From: Bidens hawaiensis
Lineage: Eukaryota > Streptophyta > Magnoliopsida > Asterales > Asteraceae
Direction: 5' to 3'
Assembly (NCBI GenBank): GCA_021521415.1
Contig: JAIQDT010006432.1
Location: 1 to 64,000, forward strand
DNA: 64,000 nt
Shown here: in pieces, positions 10,380-21,102 of the stretch
Layout: each line of letters begins with the position of its first letter
Position numbering within the stretch: the first letter of the stretch is position 1
Notes under the pieces: generated by a model
The model's input: the letters and a program-made list of their open reading frames with translations, nothing else
What the model was told of the DNA's origin: nothing
The model's database searches: none
Made by a program: the position numbers and the translations under genes

Positions 10380-12398
10380 TGTAACATCATTGGTAAATCC
10401 CACATCGGCCATGGACAGGAGAGATCTGATGTGCTAAAAGCGGTCTATAAAACTTAACCTAACCTAGACACTCTAGTTTTAAATTTATAAATCTAGACTA
10501 TCCTAATGCTAGACCACTAGACAGGCAAGTGTACCTATCAACTACAGTAAAGCCTAATGAAGTCCGGATATCGAACCCAAAGGACGCTAGCGACACCTAA
10601 AACAAAACTCTGACTTAAAACTTAATGATTTTACTTATTTGACAATTAACTAATTAAACTAAAAACGAAAACTAACACTGACAAACTTCAACACTATGAC
10701 TACCTAGACGAACTCAAAGATAGGAGAATCACTACCTAGGTTTAGAATCCTACTTATGAATCTTGGATTTCTCTCGGCTATGGAAACTATGATGGAACCG
10801 GGATCTTATGATACGACACCCTTAAGCAACCTAGTGGATCCCTGGTCATTCTCCGGGTGTGACCTACAGGGAAACTCTAAGGGGCGTGTAAATTTACCGG
10901 TTGGTCGGATTACTTGTCAGTCTCTCCAACAACACTAAAGTACCCTAAAAGACAGATCACCCGTCGGTCTCACTATCTCAATACACCCTAAAGTGCAAGG
11001 GGTAACCTAAGAACAATCGATAAGACACGGAGTTACAATGAAACTAGGAAACCTCCTGTCAGAGCGTTCTAGCCTAAACACCTAATCCCAAGGACAACCC
11101 GACTATCTATTACCTCTCAGTCTCTAGATAGGTAGAATATTAAGTCCTAACAAATCACCAATCAATGTTCCTATGGATTACTATGTATAGAAAAACCATA
11201 AAATAATCACAAACACACAGTAAGCCACCAAAACATACATCTATAACCGAAATACATTCAACAAGACATATGTGGAACAACGAAAGACGATAAATCAGAC
11301 CTAAATACGCATACACATCATAACAATTGTAATCAAGTTCTTTACTTTAGCATTAAACCAACAATAAGATCCAAAAGCCCAATAAAAATCCGTAAATCAC
11401 AAAGTAATCATCAAAAACCTAGGTAGAATGGGAATCTAGCCGATAATCATCAAGAACAGCAGCAACATATAAGAATTAAGCACATACATGTTCTGAAAAT
11501 AGAAGAAAAAACAAGAAAAACCAAATAAACGAACCAAGACTCGCTTAATGATCAATCTCGTGCACCGGCCTTTAATGTCTTGATCCCGAACACTCTCCTG
11601 CTCCAAAATCACCCCAAGGGTCCATGAGGGACGGCTAAAGGTTGAATTTTTCAATTAGGGTTGATAGAAACCGTTTATATAGAGTTTATAAAACTTTTTT
11701 GCCGACATGCAGTCCTCCGAGCCGCGCGTAGCACCAATCTTTGTTCTCTGAGGGGTCACAAAATGACAAAATAGTCGATTTCCCTTTTTGCGCGCCTCGA
11801 GCCGCACGGAGAATAAATCTGGCACATTATTTTATAATTTTCTTTATTTCGCTTGTAGAATCTTGGTTTTAGCTCAGTTTTCTTCCCCGTTTTTTCCTAC
11901 GTCTTCGTATTTCAACCCTCTATCATATTCTTATATAATATGTCCATTTCCAATCCATTTTTATTTTCTACTTTTCTTCTTTCACTCTCGTGCATTCTCC
12001 CGTGTTCTCTTTTCTTCATGATTTTGCTTCTTTTTCATTCCTTCCATGCACGGGTACCTATAAACACAAGAAACCGTAAATACATGCCATTTATATATAT
12101 AAACAATGTATTTAAGCATGATTTATTCATAAAATAAGTATTAAAACCAGATGTGTTTTGCAACACATCAAGATCCTTGGTTCATGAGTAAATGCCCCGC
12201 CTCTTAAATCACCAACGCGTTTTGGACTTAATGGTAGTGGATGAGAGGAGAGCTCCACAGTTAAGCGTGCTCAGGTGGGAGTAATAGCAGAATGGGTGAC
12301 CTCTTGGGAAGTCTCCACATGGGCAACCAAAAACAAATCCGTGAGCTCTTCGTGGCCAAAGCGAACAATATTAGTGGTGAGAGGGGTCGAATGTTACA
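10380..12398 (+). repeat. Cassandra 3' LTR, split by a solo LTR
   Basis: The LTR runs 10380-10426, is broken by a 1744-bp insertion with AGATC TSD, and resumes at 12171 or 12176, ending GTTACA at 12398. The second 5S-derived block is at about 12243-12315. Without the insert and one TSD copy its length is 270 bp, equal to LTR 1. Confidence 0.9.
10427..12170. mobile_element. Tat/Ogre-type solo LTR, 1744 bp
   Basis: It starts TGATGTG and ends CACATCA, and is flanked by AGATC at 10422-10426 and 12171-12175. Near the left end, the run CAGGCAAGTGTACCTATC, then GTCCGGATATCGAACCCA, resembles a signature often seen in LTRs of Tat/Ogre Ty3-gypsy elements. There is no gag, pol or second LTR, so recombination has probably reduced it to a solo LTR. 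Frames inside are short and chance-like. Confidence 0.78.
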
Positions 12399-12714
12399 CA
12401 TCACATAGAGTTTGTACACAACCCGGAAAAACATAAAAGAGAAAAAGGGCTAGACACTTACCTGGATCCTGTTTCTCTCAGAGTTAAATGGTCACATCTC
12501 TTTTCAGCTAGGCATAGCTAACAGTGTAACAAATTATAGGCATCACTTAACTACTCCTAATTGGATCATAATTCTAGGTTGGTGAAACCCCTAGCGAATG
12601 GGGGTTCGGGGGCAGCGCCCCAGGTAGCGGGGTCCTAGGGGCGGCAGAGTCCAAGGAGCAGAGCCCCTGGCTGGGGTTAAGCTTAATAAGTCTTTATTAA
12701 AAATTCATCGGAAA

Positions 12715-13075
12715 ATCAACATTTTAAACGAATCGAATCGAGTCCAAAAACGAATCGAACTGAATCCTCAAACGAATCGAGTCGAATTCCAAAACGAATC
12801 AAAAAAAATTCCAAAACGAATAAATCGAATCCCAAACGAATCTGATCGAAATTCAAAACGAATCGATCGAATTCCAAAATGTATCAAATTGAATTCCAAA
12901 TGAACCGAATCGAATTTCAAAATGAATCGAATCGAATTCTAAAACGAATCGTAGCGAATCCCAAACGAATCGAATCGAATCCCAAATGAATATAATCGAA
13001 TTTCTAAACGAATCGAATTGAGTATTCAAACAAATCAAATTTTCTTCCAATCGAATCGAATTTTCATGAATTCGA
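12715..13075. repeat. Tandem ~22-bp CGAATCGAATTCCAAAA repeats
   Basis: About fifteen degenerate units built on AACGAATCGAATCGAATTCC lie in the antisense solo LTR. A 75-codon minus-strand frame across them is a translation of the repeat. Confidence 0.8.
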
Positions 13076-14137
13076 TTCAAATCTGGTTTTTAGTGCCTCT
13101 CTGTTTTAATCGATTTCTTTCCTCCCCTTATGCTAGTTTTACCGATAAAATGAGTTCTGGGTCTTAACAACATTACCCATTCGTTCCATACATGGTCCGA
13201 ACGCTACCCGTTCGTATCGAACCGTTCCAAACAGCTTGTTTATGATCAACTTCATGTTTTTCCTACACTCTAGGTTCCGATTCATCTTTCTACCAAGGTT
13301 TATGGTAAACCGATGTCAAATAAACGATCTTTTATCTAAAACATACATTTTTCGGTTCGGTTCTTGCTTCATATCTGATTCAACACCTTGAATATGGATG
13401 CGTTTCTTGCTGCTCGATGAGGCCGGACTCGTAATCCACCATTCTTCAGCTTGGATCTGAATCCGGGATGAAAGGAGTGTGTTTGTGTGTGTTATTGAGT
13501 GTGTATGGAGGCAAGGATGATGGAAATGAGGGTTTTAGAGAGGTTTAAGGGTGCTTAAATACCCCTAAGCTCATGGACCTTAAGGCCCATCACCATCCCT
13601 TAATCTATCTTTTATTTTTCAAGCCCACACTCATCTTATTATTATTTTAACCTAATAATAACACACCATTAAATAAACAAATATTCTTTTATTTATTATT
13701 ATCAAATGTAGGATGCTAAACATCAACAAGTTATGTTTTTATGCGTGTACAAGATAATGCGAGTTTCAATGTGGTGGTTATAATTTATTTATAGATTTTT
13801 CTTTTCCTACTATCTTCCCGCCGTCACGAGTACAAGAAAGCCCCCCCCCCCAACCCCCACCTAAAAAAACTAACCCCCAACCCGGAAAACATAAACCCTT
13901 AAAAACCTGTCCCTAAAAGCTAAAGTAAACCAAAAGCTAAACTGAGATTTTTTTTTGGGGAACAGGGGATGGTAGATAAACATTTTTGTTTTTTGGTTTT
14001 ATAATTTTTTGAGGGGTTTTTTCCCTTACAAAAATGATGTGATGTAGGTGACCGAGGGTGTACCATAAAAATGTGGGGAAATGATCAAGAACTGGGAAGG
14101 GGGTTCCCCAGTTCCCTATTTTTTTTGAAGTCCCCCA

Positions 14138-16005
14138 ATGAACTCATCCTTACTCGCTACAATGTTGTCAACTGATAGCCTTTCTAGACCAGAACATGTC
14201 TGGATAAATACTTGGAAATGGCTTTCTGATGACATTCTTTACAACCAACGACGTCTTTTAAAGTCACCAGGTATCAATATATTTCAAGTGAGTTTTACAA
14301 TCTGTATATTTATATATATAGTCATTAATATTACCCAATTTTTTGTTTCAACTTTCACAGAGTCATCGCCAACTGAAGATCAAATCAAACAGCTCACTCT
14401 ATTTGAGATTGAAAAGATCTTGCTGCGCAACAACTCAAGCTTAAGAAAATATACGACCATGCCTTTCCCTGATGACGAGCATATATCTATTGCATCTAAT
14501 AGTTTGATTCACTAAGAGTTGTCATACGATCAAAACTTGCTAAAAGTAGAGTTCCAAACTCTATTTGATTCAATTACTCATGAGCAGAAAAATATTTTGA
14601 TCGTATAATGATGGCTGTTCAGTAGAATAAAGGGGGTGTGTTCTTTGTATATGGTTATGGTGAAACAGGTAAAACGTACTTATGGAAGACCTTGTCAACT
14701 GCCATAAGATCAAAAGGCGAAATCGTCCTAACTATTGCTTCAAGTGGAATTTCTTCGTTATTGTTAACCGGAGGTCGCACGGCACATTATAGGTTTCATA
14801 TTCCTATAAATCTGAACGAGGATTCTACTTGCTACATGGATCCAGGCACAGACGAGGCACAATTATTAGAAAAAACCAGATTAATAATATGGTACGAAGC
14901 ACCAATGGCTCACAAACGTGGCTTCCAGGCTCTTGACAGGTCTTTAAAAGATGTCTTATCTTCTAATTTGCTCTTTGGCAGAAAAGTTGTTGTATTTGGT
15001 GGAGACTTTGGACAAATCCTACCTGTAGTTCAAAAAGGCACTAGACAATATATAGTAAACGCCTTTCTATGTTCTTCTTACATTTGGAGTGAATTCAGTG
15101 TCTTGAGATTAACAAAAAACCTAAGGTTAACTATGGGTGGGCCATCATCTGATGTTGAAGAAACCAAATTATTTGTACAATGGCTTTTAGATATAGGTGA
15201 AGGTAATGTTGGAGGTCCTAATGATGGTGTTGCAACGATAGATATACCTGACGATCTACTTATAAAAGATTATGTTGATCCTCTATCTAAACTTTTTAAC
15301 TTTGTATATCATGATATTCTACAGAATTACGAGAACCAACACTACTTTCAGGATAGAGCCATACTTGCTCCAACAAACGAAATTGTTGATGAGATTAATG
15401 ACAGTTTGCTCAAGTTTTTTCCAGGTGATGAAGTTGAGTACTTAAGTTCAGATACCATATGTAGTTCAGAATATATCAATGACATGGTTGATGCAGCTTT
15501 ATACTCGCCTGAACTGCTTAATGGTCTAAGAATATCCGGACTACCAAACCACAAGCTTGTGCTAAAAGTTGGTGTTCCTGTTATGCTCCTTAGAAATCTT
15601 AACCAGAAAGAAGACTTATGTAACGATACTCGACTACAAATTGTATCTTTGGGTACTCGTGTAGTTGAAGCAAAAATTATTTCTGGAACTAACATTGGAC
15701 ATACAGTTTTGATCCATAGATCACCACTGACTCCAACATACAACAAAATAGCATATAAATTTCAAAGACGACAGTTTCACCTTGCAGTATGTTTTGCGAT
15801 GACCATCAACAAAAGCTAAGGTCAATCATTATCTAGGGTTGGTTTGTACTTGAAAGAATCCGTGTTCTCACATGGACAGCTATACATCGCCTTGTCAAGA
15901 GTTACAAGCAGGTTTGGGCTCAAGATTTTGATTCTTGATAAACAAGGTAATCTGACCAATACAACCTCAAATGTGGTGTACAAGGAAATGTTTTCTTATT
16001 TGTAA
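14138..16005 (+). pseudogene. Helitron PIF1-like helicase remnant
   Basis: This is the C-terminal half of a Helitron RepHel protein, the DNA helicase of rolling-circle transposons. The first exon gives SRPEHVW..TWKWLSDDILYNQRR, then an apparent intron (about 14280-14360). After frame breaks at 14514-14640 a 393-codon frame (14638-15819) carries the helicase motifs. Walker A reads GYGETGKT (normally GYGGTGKT). Walker B reads IIWYEAPM, with the catalytic Asp of DEAPM replaced by Tyr. Motif III reads FGGDFGQILPVV. A TAA at 15817 interrupts the conserved TINKSQGQS motif; the frame then continues to 16005 with GQLYIALSRV. The N-terminal Rep domain is absent: coding homology starts where the family-E element ends. 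Non-functional. Confidence 0.9.
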
Positions 16006-16138
16006 ACGCATTGCGTAATGTTTTTCTTTGTAATTCTTGTAATTTTAATGAAATTTGTAATTGTATTAACAATATATGATAATTGTGTTATTGATTTTAT
16101 TTTGTTTAATGTTTAAATATTGTAATTTTCATTAATTC

Positions 16139-16166
16139 CCTGTGTAATACACGGATCTCAAACTAG
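16139..16166 (+). mobile_element. Helitron 3' terminus (hairpin + CTAG)
   Basis: A short GC hairpin, CCTGTGTAATACACGG, lies 8 bp before CTAG (16163-16166), which is followed by T. This is the canonical Helitron 3' end. It lies 134 bp after the helicase stop and on the same strand, so it is the natural end of the element that encoded that helicase. Confidence 0.8.
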
Positions 16167-16521
16167 TGTGTGTGTGTGTGTGTGTAGGGAAAGGATCATG
16201 CGAAAAGTGATATATAGCGAGAAGTGCGAGAAATGAATCTGAACCATTGATTGTTTTTAATCAATGGTCTACAATGAAAATAACAAATTCGTAATTATAA
16301 ACATATATTTAATTAAAAAGGATAGATATGTCTATTGTAATGTATACCTCATTAAAGCAGACTTTAATGTGTTCAGCGGTTACTTTTAATAACTAATCAA
16401 TGTTCATTAGATGGTTAATGTGATTATATTATTTTTTTTCTTTAAAATAATGTATATTATGGATTTGATCCTTTTTCATATAGTTACATACAATATATTT
16501 AGTTAAGTCTACATTTCATTT

Positions 16522-18058
16522 CAGTGACGGATCTAGAACCAAATGTTAGGGGTAACACTCAAAAAAAATTTTACCCTTTTCATACAATGTAAACTAAACA
16601 AAATTAGAAGCACGATGATAAATAAATTTGAACACATGGGTTGCGTATTTCTCCCCTTTGGTTTTTGAAAGCTTAAAATTGAGCCATCACATCCTCTTAT
16701 TTTACTTTATCAAGCATTTCTTTTTCGACGGCATAAAGTAAAGCATTGTTCAAATACTCCTCACCCATTCGATTGCGCAAATCCGTCTTGATAAGCTTCA
16801 TTGTAGAAAAACATCTTTCAACAGTTACAGTTGCATCTGGTAAAACCAACGCTAGCTTCAATATACGATAAACCAAAGGAAAAGTGGCGTGTTTTCCAGT
16901 TTCCACCATTACACGAGCAAGGTCACACATTCTACCCAATTTTGCAAATTTATCATCTTCCTTTAAAGTGTGATAAAAGGTCGTAAGGTCACCCGAAATA
17001 CACCCTCCTTTTTCATTATTAAAGTCATTCGGATACATATTAGAAAATGTCACTATCTTCGATATGCCAAACTTAGAAAACGAATCACAAGTATTTAAAC
17101 CAGACATATGTTCTACCAAACTAGTTGAGATCGCACTAAATCTATTTCCAAGTTCTTGAATTTGCATATCCAAACGGTATTAAAAACTTCAACCTCAAAA
17201 TGATGTTGATTAGTAATGATATTCTTTCGGTTTCGTTGATTACCATAACTTTCCGTCATATCTAGCATCATAATCTTGTTTTTTTCACAAAAAATTTCAC
17301 TCTAGCCAACATCTTGTCAAGCCCGTTTTGTCTTAGATTATTTAATGTCCGGTTTGTTCCACATATCAACTCAGACGCTTCTAACAAGTCTTGATTTTTA
17401 TTTTTCTGAAGATGTTTTGATAGAGCATTTGTGAGGCCAAAAATATCGTCTAACAAGTGTATATAAAATACAAAATCAAGACTCTTAAAATACTTAAAAA
17501 TACTTTTCACATTAGTTCGTTGTTGCACACTCTCCTTTTCTTCTTTAATAAAAACAAGGACCTCAACAACTTCCGGAAATAATTTTAAAAATTTATGATT
17601 ATTCTATATTGACAATTTATATAAACAATTATAATTTTAGTTAAAAGTTAAAGAGAAATTATAGGTCAAACTGGTGAACAACCTCTTCTCGGCTGCAGCG
17701 TGGAGCGGTGGAGGTCACCTAGTCAGGTGACCAGAGGAGGAGGAGGGCAGACCTATAGAGGACAGCCCGTAGTATCGCAGTGGTGTCTAGTCACGGTGGT
17801 GGCAGTTTTTGATTAATTGAGGACCAACATTTTTGTTTTAAGTGGAAAATATATTATATTAGGTTAATGAGTTTTATTGGTTTGGGCTTTAGTTGGGTTG
17901 AATTTTTAAATTGGTTGGGCTTAAAACGCATAGGGGTAACACTATTTTTTTTCAAGGGTAAAGAAACACGAAAACCGACCTAATTTTTTTTACACTACCG
18001 ACAAGAAGTTGAGGGGTAGCGGAGGCTACCCCTTCTATTAATATACATCCGCCACTGT
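16522..18058 (-). mobile_element. hAT transposon with decayed transposase
   Basis: The termini CAGTGACGGATCTAGAACC and TACATCCGCCACTG are imperfect TIRs (CAGTGRCGGAT) of a common plant hAT group. The flanks share TTCATTT (TTTCATTT left, TTCATTTG right), a slightly offset or decayed 8-bp TSD. The minus strand carries the C-terminal part of a transposase. The remaining ~480 bp is non-coding. Confidence 0.85.
16697..17528 (-). pseudogene. hAT transposase C-terminal fragment
   Basis: Two minus-strand frames (17528-17268 and 17173-16697) are separated by a disruption. The second ends with the hAT dimerisation region: PLVYRILKLALVLPDATVTVERCFS followed by MKLIKTDLRNRMG. The first matches the preceding insertion-domain region (FYIHLLDDIFGLTN). 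This combination is typical of TTF-type zinc-finger/hATC transposases often annotated as ZMYM-like in plants. The BED/TTF zinc finger, the catalytic Asp region and the start codon are missing, so it cannot be active. Confidence 0.9.
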
Positions 18059-18079
18059 TTCATTTGTTTTGCCTACACT

Positions 18080-18430
18080 ATATTGTATAAGCGAACTGAT
18101 TCCTACACAACATTAGTTTTAGTTATCACTACACAATATTTGAAAGTTTGTGTACACTACATTAGTTTAGTCTACACCACATTAGATATGTCTAAACTAC
18201 GTTAGTTATGATCACACAAGTGTGTCTACACTATATTACTTTTGCCTACACTATTTTAGATATGCCTATACTACATTAGTTATGACTACAAAACATTTAA
18301 AAATAATACTACACTAAATTAGAAATGTATGCCCTACATTAGTTATGACTACAGAACATTTGAAAGTATTCCTAAACAACATTACATACTACGTTACTGA
18401 GATAATCCTACACTACATTAGTTGATTAAA
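18080..18430. repeat. Array of CTACACTACATTAGTTATGA motifs
   Basis: About fifteen degenerate ~20-25 bp units with core CTACACTACATTAG lie between the hAT element and the right end of family-C copy 2. They are roughly complementary in character to the TGTGTAGGTTCG units of copy 1. Confidence 0.7.
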
Positions 18431-18814
18431 ACAAAAAGAAAAAACATTATGTAGGCCATTAAAAAAATTATATAGATATATGTTGGTTGTGTATTGAAAT
18501 ATATTTTATTAAATATATTTTGAATTTCCCTGAAAATGTGATATTCAAATTTGAGATTGAACTATCTACTAAATAATAATAATAAGTGATTTAAATAATA
18601 AAAAAGAAAGAAATTCAATACAATTTATATGAAATATAACAATTTAAATAAATATTTGTAACTTCCCCATGAAAAATGGCTTAGCCATATATAACGAAAA
18701 CATCCTTTTACTATTATACCCATGTCATTAAATAAATAATAAAATAAAAGATAATTTGTGATTGGTCGAATTCATTTCTCGTATGAAGAAATACTTATGA
18801 AAAGAACATAATTC

Positions 18815-18871
18815 TATATATATATATACACACATATATATACATATATATATATACATATATATATATAG
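18815..18871. repeat. (TA)n/(CA)n compound microsatellite
   Basis: TA runs with ACACACATATA interruptions between family-C copy 2 and family-A MITE copy 3. Confidence 0.9.
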
Positions 18872-19201
18872 GGGAGAGATAATTTGAGAAACTTGTTGAG
18901 TTTTAGGAACTTTAAGAACCTTATTCTTAAAAAAAACATTTAATTAAATAGGTTAGATTATGTGGTTAATATTAAATCTGATTACAAAATTAAGTATGAG
19001 TGAGAATAAAGATGTATAGTGATTACACTAATTTAAACGTTCGTTATACCTATGTAAAACGTCAATTCGGCACGTAAAAAATGTTATAATTTTTTTACGT
19101 ACATGTAACATACGTATATTACATATATGCAAAAAAATAAAAAAATATATTTGTTACGTTGAGTTCTTAAAATTCAAAGTGGTTTTCAAAAGAAATCAGC
19201 C
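18872..19201. mobile_element. Family A MITE, copy 3
   Basis: Same orientation as the 1363 copy. It starts GGGGAGAGATAATTTGAGAAAC and carries the TTTAAACGTTCGTTATACC and TTTTTTACGTACATGTAAC blocks. Its right end (GGTTTTCAAAAGAAATCAGCC) is more decayed than in the other copies. Confidence 0.75.
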
Positions 19202-19221
19202 ATATATATATATATATATAT

Positions 19222-19413
19222 GGTAAGGTTAATGTACAAATGAAATTAACATGTTACATGTGAGAATCAAGTAGAGTAATTATATATACAAGTAGAGTAA
19301 TTATGTAATTACTCTATGATGTAATTACATAATTACTCTACTTGTGTATATATAATTACTCTACTTGATTATCATGTTTAGCACGTTAATTTCATTTGTA
19401 TTTGATTCAAACC
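19222..19413. mobile_element. Foldback (hairpin) MITE
   Basis: Nearly the whole 190 bp is one inverted repeat. ACAAATGAAATTAAC, AATCAAGTAGAGTAATTATATATAC and AAGTAGAGTAATTATGTAATTAC on the left arm recur inverted on the right arm around a TGATG centre. TA runs flank it. It would fold into a long hairpin. Non-coding. Confidence 0.85.
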
Positions 19414-19699
19414 ATATATATATATATATATATATATATGGGTGCGATTAAATCAAAACTGATCTTAAAGAGAAAACTTAAAAACTCCTAAAAAATTATT
19501 TTTAATTTTAAAAAAAAAAATTTTGTAGTTACTTTTTATTTCCATTATTCTTATATGTTGATATTGTTAAAAAAAAAAGAAGAAGAAAAACCTCATCGAT
19601 GTACCTGCACATGTGTAATAGTGTGCATTACATATATGCAAAACTGTTGTATTGCATAAAATAAAACACTATTGCACATATTTGATACAATATTGTATA

Positions 19700-20185
19700 C
19701 AATGTTTTAAAAACCGGTTTTTTACTCGTACCGGATTGAGCTAAAATATGGTATAACCGGTTGAACCGGGTTATATCAGGGGGTTCAACCGGTTTAATAG
19801 TTTACTTTATAATTTCTTATAAATGCAACTTCAACTCCAAAACTAACTTAAAAGTAAACGATTCTATAACAAAAAATAATTCAAAAGTTATATTAAAAAA
19901 AATAATTCAAAGCACTCAAGTTAAAAAAAAATAATCACAAAGTTTACACGCTTGATATTAATTGTTGGGTTAAAAATAATTTTGATAAAATATGGGCTGC
20001 AAATATCAAATATTTCTCAGACTTACAACCGGTTTGCTGGTATAAACCGGTATTTTAGAAAAAAACCGCCGGTACGATGTTTTAGCAAACTGACCAAAAA
20101 TACCAGACTCAAAATACCGGCCTGCTGTACGAAATCCGGTTTAGCCGATTCAACTGGCTGGTTTGAACCTGTTTTTAAAACATTG
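19700..20185. mobile_element. TIR MITE (CAATGTTTTAAAAACCGG ends), hAT-like
   Basis: Starts CAATGTTTTAAAAACCGG and ends CTGTTTTTAAAACATTG, near-perfect 18-bp TIRs. The flanks ATTGTATA and ATTGTAGA match 7 of 8 bp, a hAT-like TSD. The interior is rich in ACCGGT/CCGGTT repeats in both orientations. A 90-codon frame across it has no domain. Confidence 0.75.
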
Positions 20186-20193
20186 ATTGTAGA

Positions 20194-20825
20194 TATGCAA
20201 TATCTATATCTATACTATGTATAATGTATGAGAGAAGGACAAAATAAGACACCTTGTTTTTAGGGATTTACAATCTACATAACACATGATATCACATATA
20301 AAACATGTTGAAGGACAAAATGGCCTTTTAAACATAAAATCCCACGTGAATTTTCAATATTTTTGAAAATATTTATAATTTTTCACCCTCAACTCTACTA
20401 GACTTTTGCTAAATTTAATAATACTTGCAAGTTTGGTCCCTCATCTTTCACTATGTATTATTTTTTATTTTAATTTAAACCAACTTACCCCCCACGATTT
20501 TTAAACGACCATAACTTTCTCATACGTTAATATTTTTTCTAAAAAGTTAAACCATAAAATGAGAATTTTATTCTCTTTAATATGAGTATGAAATTGTTAT
20601 AGTTTTTACAATAAAAAAAACATGTTACGTATGGTTGTTCACAACTCGGTTTTGACGATTTTTAATTTAAACATGTGAGACAAACCATTAGTAATGATTT
20701 TTTGTTGACGAAAATCGAAACTAACTGTTATAAATTGAAACCGATAGTTAAAGAAAAACGAACTGTGAAACCTAACCGATGACCGGTTAAACGATTTATG
20801 AACACACATAATTGTTATGCGATTA
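20194..20825. other. No gene seen
   Basis: AT-rich DNA with AACCGGTT/ACTGTTATAAATTG repeat scraps near 20640-20800. An 83-codon frame on the minus strand (20890-20639) shows no recognisable motif. Nothing else is supported. Confidence 0.5.
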
Positions 20826-20863
20826 CTAGATTCTGTATTAAAACACCCGCCGCATTGCGCGGG
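20826..20863 (-). mobile_element. Helitron 3' terminus, minus strand
   Basis: On the minus strand a GC hairpin (CCCGCGCAATGCGGCGGG) is followed by a short spacer, then CTAG and T. On the plus strand this is A, CTAG (20826-20829), spacer, then CCCGCCGCATTGCGCGGG (20846-20863). The element would extend to the right; its 5' end was not found. Confidence 0.6.
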
Positions 20864-21102
20864 CTCCCGTCGAGTAAGACTAATACACACACCGAATACA
20901 CATTAATACGTATGTGTAATACAACATTGACGCATATGTGCATTACATCGACATTTATTATTTATTTATTTATTTTTGCATATAATACAGCACCACTGCA
21001 CATTACAATACACAAATATTGAATATATGCAATTAAATACTATTGAACATAAAAATACATAGTAATACACATGTGTAATACAACAGTAACGCACAGTACT
21101 AT

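Larger units (their letters stand above)
9942..12398 (+). mobile_element. Cassandra TRIM retrotransposon (5S-derived LTRs), second LTR interrupted
   Basis: Two LTRs of exactly 270 bp bracket a 168-bp non-coding interior: 9942-10211, and 10380-12398 after removing a 1744-bp insert and its 5-bp TSD. Each LTR begins TGTAACA and contains a block plainly derived from the 3' half of 5S rRNA. A TGGTATCAAAGCC primer-binding site follows the first LTR and a purine tract precedes the second. The flanks TATCA and CATCA fit a 5-bp TSD with one mismatch. This is the known architecture of Cassandra, a non-coding terminal-repeat retrotransposon in miniature that relies on other elements for its proteins. 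Confidence 0.92.
9199..13720 (-). mobile_element. Antisense solo LTR of the gag-only gypsy family, split by Cassandra
   Basis: Read on the minus strand this is a diverged copy of the LTR found intact at 24379-26548. The plus strand starts TGTAAGGCCCCCGGTGCTCG, the complement of that LTR's 3' end. It then carries the family's gapped complement of the GGGACCAGACCC repeats (9665-9830) and ends GGATGCTAAA, a decayed complement of TGTAACATCC. A perfect 5-bp TSD, CATCA, flanks it (9194-9198 and 13721-13725). Removing the Cassandra insertion leaves ~2.06 kb, matching the 2.15-2.17 kb LTRs downstream. No internal region remains, so it is a solo LTR. Confidence 0.82.
8509..14136. mobile_element. Long-TIR element, family E, host of a transposon nest
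   Basis: The left arm (8509-~8790) and right arm (~13865-14136) are inverted repeats of ~270 bp. Shared blocks, in order, are GGGGAACTAGGGAAC, TTGATCATTTCCCCACAT, TATGGTACACC, TCACATCATTTTTGTAAGGG, TTTATCTACAATCCCC and TTTAGCTTTTAGGG. The ends are GGGAGCTCC and GGGGGACTTC. No clean TSD was found. Next to the left arm is an array of TTTTACATGTAAAA palindromes. Almost all of the remaining length is later insertions: an antisense solo LTR containing Cassandra, itself containing another solo LTR. No transposase is seen. Confidence 0.75.
16187..18814. mobile_element. Long-TIR element, family C, copy 2
   Basis: The left end, GGGAAAGGATCATGCG..GCGAGAAGTGCGAGAAATGAATC, and the complement at the right (GATTGGTCGAATTCATTTCTCG) match the element at 5026-5978. 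The interior is occupied by a hAT element (16522-18058) and by a subterminal CTACACTACATTAG array. It lies between a (TG)n and a (TA)n run. Confidence 0.65.

Noticed and set aside
15348..15746. 132-codon minus-strand frame
   Set aside because: It is the shadow of the Helitron helicase frame, which has recognisable motifs on the plus strand.
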